This document shows, in pieces, positions 54,102-64,000 of a stretch of DNA of 64,000 nt. Position 1 is the stretch's first letter. Each line of letters starts with the position of its first letter. The DNA comes from Chamaecyparis obtusa (taxonomy: Eukaryota > Streptophyta > Pinopsida > Cupressales > Cupressaceae). The notes beneath the pieces were generated by a model that ran no database searches, was not told the DNA's origin, and saw only the letters and a list, made by a program, of their open reading frames with translations. The stretch is from the NCBI GenBank assembly GCA_027943335.1, contig BSBK01001119.1, positions 289,001-353,000 of the forward strand, written 5' to 3'. Position numbers and translations under genes: made by a program.

Positions 54102-55372
54102 TGTAATGTCCCCTTTTTAGCATGACCATGACTATGGATGGATTAGCCTATCATGTGACCCTCATAGGCTAATGGGGATGGACAAAGAGTCTTTTTCAGT
54201 GGGCATCTACTTCAGGATTCAGTATGCTTTGGTTTGGCTTTCATTTGGTGTCATTTGGACTTCATTTGCTATAATTTTGCCACGTTTACTATTTATAGTA
54301 AGCCTGATGTTGTTCAAGAAGGACCCTTTTTATTTTTGGAAAGTGCATTTGGTCACGTGGGGAAATAATAGGTGTGACTCCTATTTCAGACAACATATTT
54401 AAAGGATAATTATTTTGAGAGTTATTATTATTTTAGTGGCCAAATTATTATTAAATCATTAAATGGCTTATTATAAAGTTATAATTTAACTTTATAATTT
54501 CACTTAAGTTGAGGGTTGAGTCATCATTGGAAGGGGCCATTAATTCACTTAATTCATGGAAGCTTAAGCCAAGGTATTAATAAAAGTATTGGAGTAAATG
54601 AATTGTTAAAAGGAAAAAAGTAATCTTTTATCCCACATTGGTAAGAAATGTGTTTGAGCTCTCACAAGAAAGAATAAAAAGGGACTTAAGAGCTCATTTT
54701 CATATATGGAATTGATCATTTTTGTGCTTTGATACTTGGTGAATTTTATGAGTTTCTCTAGCAAGGGTTCCAAAGAGCCATTGCAAGTTTGGAGGCCATT
54801 ATTACTCAGCTTTGAGGTGCTGAAAGATTGCACTGAAATTGCTGGTTGTGCTAGCCATTGTTCTACATCAGCCTTTCAAAGGTTTGTGCATTTACAAGGG
54901 TCTTATCTAATCATTTGGGGATCAATTTGAAGACATTTGATTGCAGATTGAAAGAGTTTTGTGAGCAGTCGTTATCCAAGGAAGCTGCCATAATAAACAT
55001 AGAGGCTGCGTTATCTTTTAAGGAGCAGAAATTATACATTATCAGATCTGAATAAACATTCAATAATCTGAAAAAAAGTTACAGCAGTCACCATTTGTGC
55101 CCAGATTTACAAATTAATGGTGAATTCTTCATTCCGGGTATGAATCTTTGCAAAGTATTGTTGTACTTGTCATATGGTTGTATATTTTGAACTGCTGGGT
55201 AAAAATATAAATAAATTACATTTGTAACAGCAGAGACATAATTGTCATTAATTAGTTATATTTCATCGTACTTGCAATTTGCTTCATTTGTATAACTTTC
55301 ACATTGCAAAAACTTTCAAAATTCAGCAAAACATCATCAATTGCATTCGTTAGAACTATTGGAGTTCTTACA
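54102..55372 (+). mobile_element. Solo LTR of the A/B gypsy family
   Basis: Starts 'tgtaatgtcccc', carries 'gattagcctatcatgtgacc' and 'ctcataggctaat' as in the B LTR, and ends 'ggagttcttaca'. No primer site follows, so it is a solo LTR. The flanks have no ordinary 5-base duplication; instead the 10-base 'ctctgagatg' occurs at 54091-54100 and 55375-55384, one and two bases outside the canonical ends. Confidence 0.85.
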
Positions 55373-55384
55373 CTCTCTGAGATG

Positions 55385-56016
55385 TTCTCTAGATATAAAA
55401 ATGATGGACAACGTTTTTACTTAAGAGACTATGTCAACTTCAAATTAGAACAAAGTGAACCAAGTCCTGAAAACGAATGCACCAAGAGAGTAATTCAATC
55501 AAGTGAACTTACAAATTAAAATAAGTGCATGCAAGCCTCAAAAGCACACCAAGAAAGAAATATTCAATTAAGTCATTATGAAAAAGGCCAAACGTTAAGT
55601 TACTAATCTTGGTAATTTTCACTTCAGGTTTTTAATTTGTTTTGTGGGTTCAATCAAAAAAGAGTTTGGGGTTTTGCTTTGGGTTTACCTATACTATTAC
55701 ACATATATCCTCTGAGGGATCCAAATTCCTCAAACCTCCAAACATCTATATTTATCTTTTTAAACCATAAAAAAATTTCCTTAATTAATAAATAAATATA
55801 TAATGGGCTTTCCTCACATGAGTCATATAATATTATCGATGAAGTAAAGCTAAACCTGACTAAATTAGAATAGATGAGTCCTTTATCAATTGACAAAACT
55901 ATCAAATAAATGATTGAAACAAAAACTAATTCCATAAAAGATCAAACGAAAAAACTTTTGAACAATCAAGAAATATTTTACAAAAATATTTCTAGGCATC
56001 ATTAAGCCATAGCAAT
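55385..56016. other. Stretch without recognised feature
   Basis: AT-rich. The open stretches at 55304-55519 (partly in the LTR) and 55654-55935 show no known protein features. Confidence 0.55.
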
Positions 56017-56296
56017 TGTTTTCCCACTAGGGTAGACTAGTTTACTGATGCATAGACATTTTACAGGAAATGTGAATAACATAACAGAAATGAATTAGAG
56101 AACACCAAAGCTTTGATTAATCATTCACAATAGCCACAATGATCATAATGCCTCGAAGAGCAAGTACAATGTGTATATACAATCCGAAGGGGTGCAACCA
56201 AATGTCGTCACCCGTTCCCAACCTTTGGCAGTATCAACTACCTGTCGGTGCATACATAGCTAACACCCAACGGCATACTAAACTTTATGGCTAACA
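56017..56296 (-). repeat. LTR of a minus-strand retroelement H (3' LTR)
   Basis: On the minus strand it starts 'tgttagccataaag' directly after a purine tract (56297-56312, plus strand 'tcatcccccccctaaag'-like) and ends 'gggaaaaca'. It is 280 bases with TG..CA ends and short inverted terminal bases tgtt/aaca. 'tgtatatacacattg' inside is a possible TATA region. No partner LTR was found in the window. Confidence 0.6.
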
Positions 56297-56419
56297 TCAT
56301 CCCCCCCTAAAGAAAAGTCGTCTCCGATGACTAAACAGAAAAATGGAGATAATGCCTAGTACATAAGAAAAAGAAATCAGCTAAGAAGAAGTGGAAGGGG
56401 GCATCCTTGGAACTATCGA

Positions 56420-57960
56420 TTAGGACGCCGAAGAATTCATCTTTCGTCTCAATTGATACACCTGTTGCGTACGGATATCCAGATCCACCTGTATCTAGGA
56501 GTTGGTCTCGACTGCTTCCTTGAGCATGAGAGTAACCTCCTGTAGCTCAGTCTCCTTGTGACTGCATGCCTCCTTGGCTTCAGCTAACTAGGCCTCGACT
56601 ATACTCTTACCAACGTTCGCTACCTCCAGCTTTGCCAAAAGTGTTGCACGCTCCGTCTGCCAAGCACTCTGCCGGGTGGCTAACTGGGCAGCTATCTCCT
56701 CCCGAGATCTCTCTGCGGCCACCCGAGCCCTCTCTCTAGCCTCCTCTGTCTCCCGTGCCTTTAACACTGTCTACACCAACTGTCGGCCCCTATCAATCAC
56801 TACTGTAAGAAAATCCATATACTCCTCCAAATCCTTGGCCATCATCACATCTACCGGTTCCCCATTCTTTGCTTGCACCGTGGCTACCACCGCCTCTACA
56901 CTCTGCCCGCCACCTCTAGCATTACCCAACTCTCCACCATCCCACTGGATGTCCTCTCGCTGAGGGGACAGGATGGAAGGTCCTCGTGTTACCAGTGCAA
57001 GGGACCTCTGTGCCAGGTAAGCACTCGCGCGACCCATCACTAGTAGTCCATTCTGGCACGTAGATGTAGACAACACCTCAACCGGCACTCCCCATCCATA
57101 CTGTTACGGCCAAAATAAATCAAAAGGGAGTCATCAAAGGTTACCACAGGCTCCGACCCCAGCACTTCTAGCTGCACCTGCCCTGACTCAGCCCTACCCT
57201 GCTCGGGGGACCGCTCCATCTCCTCTACCACGTCCCTGCCCACTAAGGTTGTATGCTATATAGGAACGGGAGGTATGCTCTCGCTATCCGATGTCTTTGG
57301 CTTAGGAGGCGCAGTCGCTATGGAAACTCTTTCCGACATGACTACAGGCGGAGTCAACTAAACGGGAACTCGAACCTGGCCAAATGCCGAAATGGCTGAC
57401 AGACCGGAGACCAAGGCAATTCGTGCCCCACTAGAGAGCACGAGACATGGGAACAGTAACAGGGTGGCTGAGATTACCTCTACTTCTTCATCATCACCCT
57501 CCGAAGCACTCTCCTCTAATGTCTCCCCGCGGCCGCTATCTGTATCTCTGTGCTCCCCACTGGCCTCCAACTCCTGTCTGGCTCGTTTCGAGCCAGCAAC
57601 TACCTTTTCTCCGCCCGGTGTATCCAAGTGTATTAATAGGAGTCTTTACATAACAACAAGAACCCTTAAAACCTCTCAAACGAAAATATCTAAATAATGC
57701 AATCTAATGTCATTCAACTTGTTCAACATGATCCTTCACGATTTTGAGAGGGTAGTCAAGCAAAAGTCGCAGTGAGTGCTCGAACACAGGATAGAATGAC
57801 AAGGACATTTGGGTTTGTAACATGCCCATCACACCATGGAAAACCGTTAAAAAATAATTATCCAAATCACAATGGGAACACTTTAATTTTGTGTGTTGCA
57901 GCCCTAATTCACTTTGTGTGACGCCTATCGCATCGACGTTCTTACAAATATATTTTTGAG
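56420..57960 (-). pseudogene. Coiled-coil protein of retroelement H (unknown family), broken
   Basis: On the minus strand a decayed ORF of about 500 codons runs to within about 110 bases of the 3' LTR. Its start is not defined. Parts in order: 'ELGLQHTKLKCSHCDLDNYF' and 'FEHSLRLLLDYPLKIVKDHV' (57930-57710), a basic-acidic linker (57627-57480: 'GSKRARQELEASGEHRD', 'SASEGDDEEVEV'), a middle part with several frame changes (57243-56771), and a long coiled coil (56765-56430: 'KARETEEARERARVAAERSR', 'AWQTERATLLAKLEVA', 'SHKETELQEVTLMLKE'), ending at a TAA (56422-56420). Most stops are TAG. I do not know the family. Like element C, a coiled-coil ORF occupies the place of pol before the 3' LTR. Confidence 0.5.
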
Positions 57961-59708
57961 ATCTGATGCATATGTATTTGTATATGGTTCTCCAAGATTG
58001 TGTGTACCACCATTCTTTTTGTATGGGAATCCGTATGGTGCACTTTACGAGACACTTTAGTATTATTATAGTGTGTATATTATGATGTTATTTCACTTGA
58101 TTATGCTCATGTAGGATAATGTGACTGTTTTCATGTTTATGATGTTTGACCCCATTTGGGGAAATTGCATGTGTTTCAGCTATTATAAATATCCACAATT
58201 ACCCGTGATGTGTGTTGAGTGATTATAGGTACTAGGAATTTTTCCACCTACTCTCACAAGTCTAAGTGATTCCCCCGGGGTACTTATGAGGAGATATCAC
58301 ACTAGCCAATTTCCACTACATCTTACCCACCATACTCAAGTTTGAGTATGATTTCCTGTGTTATGACCAATGTTATACCATGATCGGTAATGCTCTAAAA
58401 ACCCTAACCCCTAAGTGTTTGAGCACTAGAGTGTTTGAAACTTTATGTTAATTTATGTTCTTTTGTCAAAATTTAATGTGAAAATGAGTTTAAATGGTAA
58501 TTTCATATTTGAAAACCAAAATGTGGCTTATGTGTATTTATTTTTAAATGTTTTGCATAATTATGGTAAATATATGTATTTGGACATTTAAAATTGATAT
58601 TTAATTACTAATTTTCAAACGGAAAAAGTGACTTGGGTTTTAAAAGGGAAAATTAGTTCATTTGATAGTCATTTTTTATGAAGTTGGGTGCATGAAAACC
58701 CTCTTTTTGCTTGAAATTTGAAATTAGGATTGGGAATACAAAAGGATTGGAGTGAGAATAGTTGCAAGAGAATAGGCATTGGGAAGGGTTCTTGCTGCTC
58801 ATTAGATTTGTGCTCTCCTTTTTTGTGCTAGGAGAATTTGAGGATTGAATTTGGGACAAGTTTGAGGCACAAACCTCATTCCTTCTTCATTTCTCTTCCT
58901 TGAAGTTTCTGTTTGTTTCTAAATGTTTTAATTCACTAAAAGAAGCATTTTATTTATTTAAAGTTCTTCATTTGGTTTAGTAATTAAATTGTTTTGAGAA
59001 AAATTTGTAAAACTTCCAATTTACGCCGTTACCATGCCAAATTTTCTCTAGATTGGATGAATTGTTGTTTTTATGTTAGAAATGGTGTGTTAGGCGCCTT
59101 AGAACCAAAAGGGCATCCTTCAATTTTTGGTTTTGAGATTTTAAAATTTTCATGAATCTTGAGCTATTTTAATGGAGTTTGGGCAATTTTGCTAGTTTCT
59201 TATGAAAATGAGGAAAAGGGGAATTTTCCAGCAATTTATGATGGATTATAATTTGGAATGAAATGTATATAGTGTAAATTGTGAATTTGGGTCTAATGTT
59301 TCAGGTTTGTTGAGATTTGAGAAAAATACACCTTGTTGTGAGACAGCGAAAAGTGAGAAAATTGCACTGTTTGAATTTGATTTCCACGTTCATTGGAGAA
59401 GGTGATGAGACTACGGTGTAGCTAGTAGAGTTGGTTAAGGGAGTGGCTTCCAATGAGGGTCAGGGCACAAAGTGGCCAACAGGATAACTTATTGAGAAAT
59501 GGTGTCGTCCATGGTGTGTTGATCTTGTCTAATTGAGCCTCATCATATCTTTGAGAGGACCACTCGGTTCTGCATGAACTATCCCTTCATGCTACGCAAT
59601 GACACTCCCCTTTTGTGACTTCTAATAGTAGCACTCAAGAGATGTAGCGTTCCTTTCCATTTTGGTGTTTAATCCACGTTATTGTATCAGATATATTCTT
59701 TGTGATTG
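57961..59708. other. Stretch without recognised gene
   Basis: AT-rich, no convincing ORF on either strand. It contains a perfect inverted repeat 'catactcaagtttgagtatg' (about 58331-58350). It could be the leader or LTR of retroelement H, but no primer site or second copy supports that. Confidence 0.5.
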
Positions 59709-59716
59709 GTGTGAAT

Positions 59717-59729
59717 CTATGCTCCATGG
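59717..59729 (+). repeat. Left terminal inverted repeat of the hAT element
   Basis: 'ctatgctccatgg', paired with 63112-63124 with one mismatch. The adjacent GC-rich subterminal block to about 59960 has repeated 'gtcccc'/'ggggac' words, likely transposase binding sites. Confidence 0.9.
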
Positions 59730-60208
59730 GGATGCGTCCCCTAGACTTTTTGGCTCACCCCCATCCTTGGTATGGTATGGGGACGACATTTTACAATCCC
59801 TAATGTCGCACCCAAATTTGCAAAAAAGGGAAACGTCCCCGAAATGGCCACTCAATACAACAGGGGACTCAAGTTCAAAAATTCGTACAAGGGACGGCCA
59901 GGCCTACGCTCCACCATCCCAAGACAGATTCCTATCCCTAACGGCCCAACCACAAAAAAGTGGCAATCAAATTAAAAAAATATTTTTTTTAAAAAGTTCC
60001 TTTCATGTGGTTAGCCCCACATGACTAATAGAATTTATTAAAAATTTCAAACCCTAGTTTAGAAGATAAAACACTAAAAAGAGACTAAAAGAGTTCATTT
60101 GGTCATTTGCTAAGAAGAGGAACTTGAAGAAGTGAAGGAGCAACAACTTGCAAGGAGTGAACAAGAGTTGCAACAGGAGCTTCTAACAACAAATCTTCTT
60201 CATTAGAG

Positions 60209-60319
60209 GTATGTTTTCCAATTTCCATTTGTTTTTGCTATTTCTTTTTAAAAATTTCAAGTTTTTCAACACATAGGGAAGGCTTTGTGAGTTTATTATT
60301 TTTATTTTTGAACTTGCAG
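60209..60319 (+). other. Probable 5' UTR intron of the hAT transposase gene
   Basis: Donor 'agag|gtatgttttcc' and acceptor 'gaacttgcag|cac' bound 111 T-rich bases just upstream of the start codon. The splice calls are by eye. Confidence 0.6.
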
Positions 60320-61745
60320 CACTATTTGACACTTGACAATCATGAGCAACAATGAGAATGAGGGGAGTAGTGATAGTATGGATGTTGTAATGAAAGAAAC
60401 TCAAACATCTCAAAGGAAAAGACCTAGTACTAGGACAGCCATAGGGGCGTCTTCAAGTAATGTGGATGTAGCGGGGGCAGCAACCTCTAACCCATATGAG
60501 TGTCTTTCTAGAGCCGTCAAAGAGTTTGCAAAAGGCCCATTCAACCCCAAGAAACCTCTCCTACAATTTGTTACAAGAGTTGACAAAGATAAGAAAAAAA
60601 ATTATGGGTGCAATAGAGAATGGGAGTGTCATTTGTGTCACAAACGTTATTTTGGCAGCTATAGTAGAGTCTATTGCCATCTTTGTAGATAGGTGGTCAA
60701 GGGGTGAAAGGTTGCGAGGCTACTAGATTAAATATTGAGGGGGAGGCATTAAAATCAGGTACTTCAATAGAGAATGTGCAAGCTAGATTGCCTTTGACTA
60801 AGCCTTCTCGTAGGGAAGAAAATGCCACGCCCACTCCCACTTCTACTAAAGGAAAGGCAAACAAGACTAAGAGAGAAACCAATGTTGTCGATTTGTTTAA
60901 TTTGCAAACACAATAGGTGGCTGAATCATCTTTTGCTAAATTTCGTTTTGCTCATGCAATACCGTTTCACGTGTCACACTCATCATTTTTTAAACAAATG
61001 TGCAAACATATCTATGTTGTTGGTCCTTCATTTGTACCATCTGGAGAAACTAAACTACGCACCACCCTTCTTGATAAAGAGTACTGCAAAGTGAGTATTT
61101 TGATGGAGAATATGAGACAAACATGGTTGAGGGATGGATGCTCCATCATCATGGTTGGTTGGACCAATATCAAACATTGGCCACTCATCAATCTTATTGT
61201 CACTAGCACAGGAGGCTCTTATTTTTTTAGAGCTATAGATTGTTTAGGGGAATGGAAGGATGCAACCTTCCAATTTCAGATTTTGAGAGATGCTATAGAA
61301 GACGTTGGACCCACTAATTTTGTGCAAGTAGTCACTGATTCAGCCCGGTGTGTAAGTTAGCTAGATTGATGGTGGAGGGTGCTTATAAGTACATTTTTTG
61401 GACCCCATGTTCCATGCATGCATTGAACAATACCATGAAAGACATTCGGAAAATTGACTAGATAAAGGCAATGGTGACCGAGGCTAGAGATGTGCAAATG
61501 TTTATTTGTAACCATCACACGTCTCTTGCATTGTTCAGGACATTTTCCAAGAAGGAATTCCTCAAGCTTGCAGAGACTAGATATGCTAGCAACTTTATTT
61601 TGTTGGAGAGAATGTTTGAGGTCTAGGAGAGTGTACAATCCACGGTGGTCAATGCAAAGTGGGGTAGATGCCATGAGTCAGACACACCAGAGGGAAGAAG
61701 TGTGAAGCAAAGAATCCTTGATGATAACTGGTAGTCCACAATGAG

Positions 61746-61874
61746 GTAAGAAAATTGTTATTGCTGATTTTATAAAATTATTAACAATTTTGGCATCTGC
61801 TGATTTTGTTATTTAAGAATTAAGAATTTTAAAATTTAAGATGTTTCTAACCTGTATCTTGTTTGCACTTGCAG
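61746..61874 (+). other. Intron of the hAT transposase gene
   Basis: Donor 'atgag|gtaagaa' and acceptor 'cacttgcag|atac' bound 129 AT-rich bases between two transposase blocks. Confidence 0.7.
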
Positions 61875-62056
61875 ATACATTTGCTCCTTCATTGAGCCTA
61901 TTGTGCATCATTGAGCATCTTAGTCCTATTGTGATGCGATGGTGGAACATTATGAAAACCCCGCTTCATATGGAAGCTTATGCTCTCAATACCAAGTGGT
62001 ATGCACCAAGACCTGGGAGAGTGGCTCCATCTAGTGATGAAGAGCTCAAATCTCAA

Positions 62057-62145
62057 GTTTTCAATTGAAATTTCAAAGCAAAGTAGATCTCTTATGATTA
62101 TTATCTCTTTATTATTTAATAAGATATTTTTTGTGTTCAACTTAG
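62057..62145 (+). other. Second coding intron of the hAT transposase gene
   Basis: Donor 'ctcaa|gttttc' and acceptor 'ttcaacttag|gtgaagg' bound 89 AT-rich bases. Removing it joins '..LKSQ' to 'VKDGFFKALAK' in one frame. Confidence 0.65.
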
Positions 62146-62684
62146 GTGAAGGATGGATTCTTTAAGGCCCTTGCAAAATGTAAAGTAAAGATGATGCTAC
62201 CAAACTTTGGGGTCAGTGCCTTGCATTCACTAATCTTTGTGGTCCAACCTTTGACAGACCACAAGCGAGGACGAATAGAGTTGCATTAGCTCAAAATGAC
62301 CCTATTGGATGGTGTACGTGGCATGGTGGGGATGCACCAACACTGAAAATACTTGTTGTTTGCCTTCTTTCACAAGTTATCAGTTCCTGTATTGCAGAGA
62401 GAAATTGGTCCACATATAGCTTTATCCAATCAATCAAGAAGAATAACCTTACCTCTAGATGGTTGGAGAAGTTAGTGGCCGTTCACAGTGCACTGCGGCT
62501 ACAGGATCGACAAACTACTGAATATTGTCAGACTCCAGCCTTATGTTGGGATGTCAATCCCAAAGAAGCTATGTAGGTTGAGGATGACACACCTCCAAGA
62601 TTTCTTGAGGTTCCATTAGATAAGGAAGACCCTCATCCTGCCAAGAACTCATATTCTAATTCTGATTTTGATTTAATTTCCTAG

Positions 62685-63111
62685 ACCTACCATGTGCTAT
62701 TTATGGACAACCATATATTTTCTTATATCTTGACATTATTAATATTATGGACAGCTGATTATGGAGTTGGACTTCTATGTTTACTGTTTAGTAGTTTAGT
62801 TATAGACTTATAGTATGTCTATTGTATACATTTCAATATTTTATGTCATTTTATGCATGAAACTTGGAGCCTTTGGGCATTTTTGCTATATGTATGCCAT
62901 ATTTTGAAAATGAAAGCATTCGAATTTTGTTAATTTGCTATATATTAAGCTTCTAAAATGTCTATGGTGAATGGTGTATCAATGTTATGATATGCATAGT
63001 TGAAATCTCTCTATATATATATAAAAATTCCCCTATTTTTTTAACAGCCACCCCCTAAAACTTGGCCCTAAACCATACCCCTACTGGAAACACATCCCCA
63101 TCCCCGAAACT
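62685..63111 (+). other. 3' untranslated and subterminal region of the hAT element
   Basis: AT-rich after the stop, with 'ctatatatatatataa' (about 63011). The last 80 bases are C-rich ('cacatccccatccccgaaac'), mirroring the left subterminal block. Confidence 0.65.
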
Positions 63112-63124
63112 CCGTGGAGCATAG
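63112..63124 (-). repeat. Right terminal inverted repeat of the hAT element
   Basis: 'ccgtggagcatag' on the plus strand, the inverted partner of 59717-59729. Confidence 0.9.
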
Positions 63125-63132
63125 GTGTGAAT

Positions 63133-64000
63133 GCTATCCTTTCTCCCTATGTGAACTCTGTGATTATTGTGTTTGGGAGGTGTGATTATCTGCATAGCAC
63201 AGTGGCGTTGACCTACAAGTTCCACATGATCGGGCAGCATGGAAACCATCATTGATCTCTGAGTCAACATTGGACTCTCTCTACTCACCTTTTCTTCATC
63301 CATTTTAGTTCTTTCATATCATGTAAATGTATAATTCAAGGACCTCGAGTGCTATGCTATGTAAAGTTGTTTATTGTTTATTGGACCTTTTCCAGGTTTG
63401 CACAATTTTGTATTGCAATCTTATTTTCAGAATAAATGTAATTTGCATATTGAGAAGTTGTGGTGAAATGCTGTTTACTGCATATTAGTTTATTCTATCT
63501 TTAAACTGCATTGTGTTTCTACAAACATTCATAAAAAGGAGATGAATGAAATCTGAAACAAAACCAATCAGCGAAATGTGTATTAATCATTACTGGCTCT
63601 CACTCAAAATTGCAAGCATCTTCACACAAATAAAATCAGGGGTATACATTACAATAAACCATAATGTGGACCTCAACGAGTACTTATTGAGTCACAAGGC
63701 AAGAGAGTTCCAGCGAGTAACACTATATCTAGCAGTCTGCCAAAGAAATCACAGAGAAAAACAAAAAAAAAATTGAAGTTGAGAAATATTTATATCTTCT
63801 TTTTAAACTTTCAAAAACATTGTTGAGATGGCTAAATGTTTTCAACAAGTTTTGAGTCAAAAATCAGCTTCCTAATCCAAGTCATAAACCATGTGGCCAG
63901 AAAAAACTTTTTTAATGACCCATGAACATAACAAATTATCTATTCCTACATTGAAAATGTATAAATATTTGCTAGTCTAGCTAAAGGGAAAAAAGATACA
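63133..64000. other. Stretch without recognised feature
   Basis: Flank of the hAT element. A minus-strand open stretch (63055-63303) crosses the transposon end, so it cannot be an old gene. Nothing else is recognised. Confidence 0.55.

Larger units (their letters stand above)
60342..62684 (+). pseudogene. hAT transposase with BED finger and hATC domain
   Basis: ATG 60342 ('MSNNENEGSSDS') in exon 2. The BED-type finger (about 60621-60692: 'WECHLCHKRYFGSYSRVYCH') is followed by a frameshift into 'GQGVKGCEATRLN' (60695 on). A TAG (60914) precedes the DUF659/RNase H-like part: 'FKQMCKHIYVVGPSFVPSGE', 'HWPLINLIVTSTGGSYFFRA', 'VGPTNFVQVVTDSAR'. A second frameshift near 61345 leads to 'YIFWTPCSMHALNNTMKDI'. 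The end holds the hATC dimerisation block ('SCIAERNWSTYSFIQSIKKN', about 62390-62450) and stops at 62682. The usual D-G-W-T-D, holding the first catalytic Asp, reads V-G-W-T-N at about 61152-61166, so it is inactive. Introns are visible at 61746-61874 and 62057-62145. Confidence 0.88.
59717..63124 (+). mobile_element. hAT DNA transposon, end to end
   Basis: The 3408-base element is flanked by a perfect 8-base target duplication gtgtgaat (59709-59716; 63125-63132). The terminal inverted repeats are 'ctatgctccatgg' (59717-59729) and, read inward from the right end, 'ctatgctccacgg', 12 of 13 identical. Subterminal regions have many 'gtcccc' and 'ccccatcc' words. Inside is a degenerate hAT transposase with BED finger, DUF659 region and hATC dimerisation domain. 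Confidence 0.93.

Noticed and set aside
57447..57653. Plus-strand ORFs at 57392-57697
   Set aside because: They are antisense to the more protein-like minus-strand frame of element H.
59717..63124. Reading the hAT transposase as a domesticated host gene
   Set aside because: Intact transposon ends and target duplication, two frameshifts, in-frame stops and the lost catalytic Asp fit a recently inserted, decaying copy better.
63055..63303. 82-codon minus-strand ORF
   Set aside because: It crosses the right end of the hAT element at 63124, so it is a chance join.
1..64000. CRISPR arrays, operons, bacterial promoters, tRNA or rRNA genes
   Set aside because: None seen. The sequence is plant nuclear DNA, and the spaced repeats at 35144-35445 have variable gaps and lie in a retroelement leader.

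Overview
The window is nuclear DNA of a seed plant with a large, transposon-filled genome, most likely a gymnosperm such as a conifer. The evidence is nested full-length LTR retrotransposons with plant initiator-tRNA-Met primer sites, chromodomain Ty3/gypsy elements, a plant LINE remnant, hAT DNA transposons, and one host gene whose short exons are separated by kilobases of repeats. The taxon is inferred from this architecture; no species marker was seen.

Layout. 1-1270: no gene. 1270-3236: 3' end of a plant LINE. 3229-7188: a decayed Ty1/copia element (G), with a minus-strand solo LTR (4334-5769) inside its reverse transcriptase. 7189-27198: Ty3/gypsy element A (TSD ttttg), holding a better preserved chromodomain gypsy element B in its gag (9318-16460) and an unusual element C in its 3' LTR (21530-26341). 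C carries a broken coiled-coil ORF and no pol. 27204-28180: unassigned. 28181-39650: element E, a gag-protease-only LTR element with 1.6-kb LTRs; a young Ty1/copia element D (29757-34149) sits in its 5' LTR and has lost its whole integrase.

40230-51659, minus strand: six in-phase exons of the mismatch-repair gene MLH1 (linker and first half of the C-terminal dimerisation domain). Its introns hold a solo LTR, a copia fragment, a hAT-type non-autonomous element, a second LTR end, and the gag-only element F (48673-51473). Upstream exons (beyond 51659) and the last downstream exons (below 40230) were not found, so the flanking introns exceed about 12 kb and 40 kb, or the locus is rearranged.

51660-64000: a solo LTR (52611-53653) that splits one unit of a tandem duplication, a gypsy solo LTR (54102-55372), a minus-strand LTR with an upstream coiled-coil pseudogene (H, 56017-57960), and an end-to-end hAT transposon (59717-63124) with 8-bp target duplications and an inactivated transposase.

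The elements form an insertion history: LINE and solo LTR in G, A in G, B and C in A, D in E, F in an MLH1 intron. LTR pairs agree with this order (D nearly identical, B a few percent different, E more). Three elements (C, E, F) have good ends and primer sites but no polymerase, so they would have needed enzymes supplied in trans.
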